Shown here: one piece after another, positions 61,367 through 64,000 of the stretch
Layout: the number at the start of each line of letters is the position of its first letter
How positions within the stretch are numbered: the stretch's first letter is position 1
DNA from: Planctomycetaceae bacterium
GTDB taxonomy: Bacteria; Planctomycetota; UBA1135; GCA-002686595
DNA length: 64,000 bases
Assembly: GCA_016125265.1 (NCBI GenBank)
Contig: WGMC01000022.1
Location: 1-64,000 of the forward strand
Reading direction: 5' to 3'
Translations under genes and position numbers: made by a program
Notes under the pieces: generated by a model
The model's database searches: none
Seen by the model: only the letters and a program-made list of their open reading frames with translations
What the model was told of the DNA's origin: nothing

Positions 61367-63343
61367 ATGGAACCGATCCACCGCCGTAGCCTCGTCGTTG
61401 CCGTCCTCCTGGGCCTTGGCCTCGCGCCCCGCGCCGACGCGCAGTCGTTCACCGTGATCGGGTTGCCCGACACGCAGAACTACTCGGAGCTCTACCCACA
61501 GATCTTCCTGCAGCAGACCACGTGGGTCGCGGACAACTTGAACACGCTCGGGATCCGCTACGTGGCCCACTACGGCGACGTGGTGCAAAACGGCGATGCG
61601 ATCCCTGAATGGGAGAACGCGGACCAGGCGATGGCGGTGCTCGACTCCGTTGGTGTGCCGTACGGGGTGACGGCGGGCAACCACGACATCACTCCCTCGG
61701 GCATGTCCGGCTCGCCCTACATCCCCGAGTTCTTCCGCAGCTACTTCGGCGCCCAGCGTTTTGCCGGCAAGTCTTGGTACCGGGGCGATTCGCCCAGCGG
61801 GATGAGCAGCTACCAGGTGTTCCAAGCTGGCGGGATCGAGTTCCTGGGTCTGCACATCGAGTGCGACGGCGCGCTGCGCGAGTTGGAGTGGGCCCAGGGT
61901 GTGCTCAACCAGCACCGCGACAAGCCCGTCGTGATGACGACGCACCGCTACTTGCAGGACGCCGAGGACTACACTTTTGGAGTGCCCCTCGTGCCGTCCG
62001 GCTACTACCCGCCGATCTGGTACACGATCGAGGGGGTGTACGCTCCCGATGGGATCCAGACGCCGCAGATCTTCGACTGGTTCGTGCGCCGCAATCCCAA
62101 CATCGTGCTGGTGAACTGCGGTCACTTCCACGAGGAGTTCCGCCAGATCTCGGAGAACGTGCGCGGCCAACCCGTGTACGAGGTGCTGGCGGACTACCAG
62201 GACGATCCCAACGGCGGCGACGGATGGCTGCGGATCATGCGTTTCGATCTGGGAGCAAAGCGCATCGATTTCGACAGCTTCTCGCCCTTTCTCAACGCGT
62301 TCCGCACGGCGGACGAAAGCAAGTTCTCGCTGCCCTTCGATCCGGCCAACTACCGTTCGACGCGGCCAAACGTGCTCCTGCAAGAGGGAATCGGTTCGTT
62401 CTTCGGCACGAAGGACACGTGGATCAACGAGGACGCGCCCAATACGTCCTACGGCGAATCGGGAGTTCGTGTTTCGGACGACGATACGACCAACTCGTTC
62501 TTCTCCGACGAGCGCGGCCAGGCCCTCGTGCGATTCGACGGGTTGATCGGAGCGGCAGGTGCGGGACGTCTACCGGCCGGCGCCCAAGTCGTGAGCGCGC
62601 ATCTGACGTTGCAACTGGCCAACGACATCGACAACCCGCTCTTCGACCCGAAGTTCTTCGTGCACCGGGTGCTGGTGCCGTGGCAGGAGACGTCGACCTG
62701 GAACTCGCTCGGCAACGGGTTGCAAGTGGGTTCGGAGCTCACCGCCGCCCTCGGTTCGTTCGTCGGCGACAACTCGCCGAACGAGGATGGACTGCGCCGC
62801 ATCGACGTGACCGCCGCCGTACAGGCCTGGGCCGACGGCGCGCCAAACTGGGGCTTTGCGATCCTGCCCGAGATCCTGTCGGGCAACGACGACGGCATCG
62901 AGATCCTGACGTCGGAATCGCCGAACGTGTTGCTGCGGCCCGCGCTAGACGTGATCTACGAGTTCGACTGCGGCTACAGCAGCTATGGAGCCGCGTCGTC
63001 CACGGCCCAGACGCTCTCGCTCGTCGGGATCGGCGTGCCGCGCATCGGACAACCGCTGCAGTTCGAGACCACGGGTGTGGCGGGCACCACCCTGTTCTCG
63101 GCTTGGTCCCTCGGGCAAGGCAACGTGCCGCTGCTCGGCGGTGTGCTGCTGCTCGATCCGGCCCAGGTGGGCCCGATCACCGCGCATCCCGCGTTCGCCG
63201 GCGTGGCCAACGTGTCGCTCGACGTGCCCCAACTGCCGTCCCTGGCGGGGGTTGCGGTCCACTTCCAGCACATCGCCCCGGACGCCGGGGCGCCGGAGGG
63301 CTTGGCCTTTTCGAACGGTCTGACCGCGCGCATCTGCCCCTGA
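61367..63343 (+). CDS. Secreted metallophosphoesterase with DNRLRE-like and TNGL modules
   Basis: A 658-residue exported protein (signal peptide about 1-25, LVVAVLLGLGLAPRADAQ). Residues about 28-330 are a calcineurin-like phosphoesterase: VIGLPDTQNY, HYGDVVQNGD, TAGNHDIT, MTTHRYL and CGHFHEEF provide the Asp, His and Asn ligands of a two-metal site. Residues about 340-530 resemble a DNRLRE beta-sandwich (TKDTWINEDAPNTSYGES). Residues about 535-658 form the TNGL module, ending FSNGLTARI. It probably hydrolyses phosphate esters outside the cell. No gene of the island is related; it is the first gene of the right-hand chromosome part. Confidence 0.9.
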   Translation: MEPIHRRSLVVAVLLGLGLAPRADAQSFTVIGLPDTQNYSELYPQIFLQQTTWVADNLNTLGIRYVAHYGDVVQNGDAIPEWENADQAMAVLDSVGVPYGVTAGNHDITPSGMSGSPYIPEFFRSYFGAQRFAGKSWYRGDSPSGMSSYQVFQAGGIEFLGLHIECDGALRELEWAQGVLNQHRDKPVVMTTHRYLQDAEDYTFGVPLVPSGYYPPIWYTIEGVYAPDGIQTPQIFDWFVRRNPNIVLVNCGHFHEEFRQISENVRGQPVYEVLADYQDDPNGGDGWLRIMRFDLGAKRIDFDSFSPFLNAFRTADESKFSLPFDPANYRSTRPNVLLQEGIGSFFGTKDTWINEDAPNTSYGESGVRVSDDDTTNSFFSDERGQALVRFDGLIGAAGAGRLPAGAQVVSAHLTLQLANDIDNPLFDPKFFVHRVLVPWQETSTWNSLGNGLQVGSELTAALGSFVGDNSPNEDGLRRIDVTAAVQAWADGAPNWGFAILPEILSGNDDGIEILTSESPNVLLRPALDVIYEFDCGYSSYGAASSTAQTLSLVGIGVPRIGQPLQFETTGVAGTTLFSAWSLGQGNVPLLGGVLLLDPAQVGPITAHPAFAGVANVSLDVPQLPSLAGVAVHFQHIAPDAGAPEGLAFSNGLTARICP

Positions 63344-63678
63344 AGTCGGAGCGCGGCCGGGCCCCGCACGATGCCCGCAGCCGCGCCCGTCCTGTACTGC
63401 CGCTCCACCCCCCGGCGCCGTGCGTCGGCGATCCGGTCGGCGGTTGGGGGACGTGGCTGGGGAGCCCTCCACCCGCTTCGTCCGCAACCGACCGCCCCCC
63501 AGCCCGGTCCAGGGTGGCTGGGCGGGGGTGGTGGGTCCGAAAAATTCGCGCCGCCACCCCGCCCGGCCGCCGGGGCGGCCCGGCCGCTACACTGCTCGGC
63601 TACCCCGCGCCGGTTCGGAGGCCCGCGGCCACGTGGCCGGGCTCCCCGCTGGTCGCCGGCTGCCCCACGCACGACCCC
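63344..63678. other. GC-rich intergenic region before manA
   Basis: This 335-bp region contains no gene that can be supported. It is very rich in G and C, with several C runs (CCGCCCCCCAGCCCGG) and imperfect palindromes, and it may hold the transcription end of the phosphoesterase gene and the promoter of the isomerase gene. No promoter pair was recognised. Confidence 0.5.
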
Positions 63679-64000
63679 ATGAGCGCCCTCCTCGAACCCC
63701 TGCGCTTTGAGCGCATCTTCCTGGAAAAGGTCTGGGGCGGGCGCAACCTCGAGCGCTGCCTGGGCCTCGACCTGCCGCCGGAAGTCCCGGTGGGGGAGAC
63801 GTGGGAGATCGTCGACCGCGCGGACCACGTGTCGCGCGTGGCCGTCGGCCCCCACGCGGGGCGCACGCTGGACGAGCTCATGCGCGCGCACCGCGCGGAT
63901 CTGCTCGGCAAGGCGCCGGCCACCGCGGACGGGCGGTTCCCGCTCCTCGTGAAGTACCTCGACGCCAAGCAGCCGCTGTCGGTGCAAGTGCATCCGGACG
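63679..64000 (+). CDS. manA: Mannose-6-phosphate isomerase, type I (partial)
   Basis: The first 107 residues of a type I phosphomannose isomerase (cupin fold, zinc enzyme), which interconverts mannose 6-phosphate and fructose 6-phosphate. The visible part has LEKVWGGRNLERCLG, VGETWEIVDRADHVSRV and PLLVKYLDAKQPLSVQVHPD, where QVHPD supplies a zinc ligand. The gene runs past the end of the window, so nothing can be said about the C-terminal half. ATG 63679 is the first Met in the frame and lies at the expected distance from the conserved block. Confidence 0.9.
   Translation, partial: MSALLEPLRFERIFLEKVWGGRNLERCLGLDLPPEVPVGETWEIVDRADHVSRVAVGPHAGRTLDELMRAHRADLLGKAPATADGRFPLLVKYLDAKQPLSVQVHPD

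Overview
The window is a high-GC bacterial chromosome segment, most likely from a member of the Planctomycetota (inference). The main reasons are the co-occurrence of a cytochrome protein of the DUF1587/1592/1588/1585 type with a DUF1552 protein, two secreted SUMF1-domain proteins, large membrane-anchored proteins resembling carboxypeptidase-regulatory repeats, ECF-type sigma factors, and a recurring secreted module ending in a TNGL-like motif. No rRNA, tRNA or CRISPR array was recognised. Many genes are translationally coupled through ATGA or GTGA overlaps.

Layout. 1-0.6 kb: a 301-bp-offset tandem duplication built from 37-bp units. 0.6-5 kb: ankyrin protein, an ArsR-SRPBCC pair with a promoter boxed between two operators, an ECF sigma factor with a membrane partner, and a split YeeE/YedE sulfur transporter. 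5-13 kb: two secreted SUMF1 proteins around an M48 protease, then a large surface-type protein. 13-20 kb: a copper-resistance locus of two divergent operons (multicopper oxidase, TolC, Cys-rich proteins; and HMA protein, Cu P-type ATPase, CsoR) with a CsoR-like operator between them. 21-25 kb: dihaem cytochrome and PhoX-like phosphatase. 25-34 kb: GT-C-like membrane protein, SGNH hydrolase, LemA pair, a second sigma factor, a tiny six-cysteine secreted peptide and another large anchored protein. 34-54 kb: mostly housekeeping genes (ClpB, methyltransferase, PdxJ, RsmD, glycosyltransferase, pseudouridine synthase, ABC-F, RecN) mixed with the DUF1592/DUF1552 genes and secreted proteins.

54.5-61.3 kb is an accessory island on the minus strand. 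It contains three 60-bp attC-like integron recombination sites in the same orientation, with the box complementarity expected for genuine gene cassettes, and no integrase in view (a CALIN-type array). Its genes are a GIY-YIG protein, a DUF4062-STAND-TPR ATPase, a decayed TIR domain, a fusion of a macro/M17-like domain with a nucleoside-deoxyribosyltransferase/TIR-like domain, an unknown cassette ORF, and a DUF2442 gene with the tail of a DUF4160 gene. Defence is the most plausible theme but is inferred. The window closes with a secreted metallophosphoesterase and the 5' part of a ManA-type mannose-6-phosphate isomerase.

Repeat families specific to this genome appear at 12.97-13.14 kb and 20.9-21.1 kb, with a fragment at 16.65 kb.
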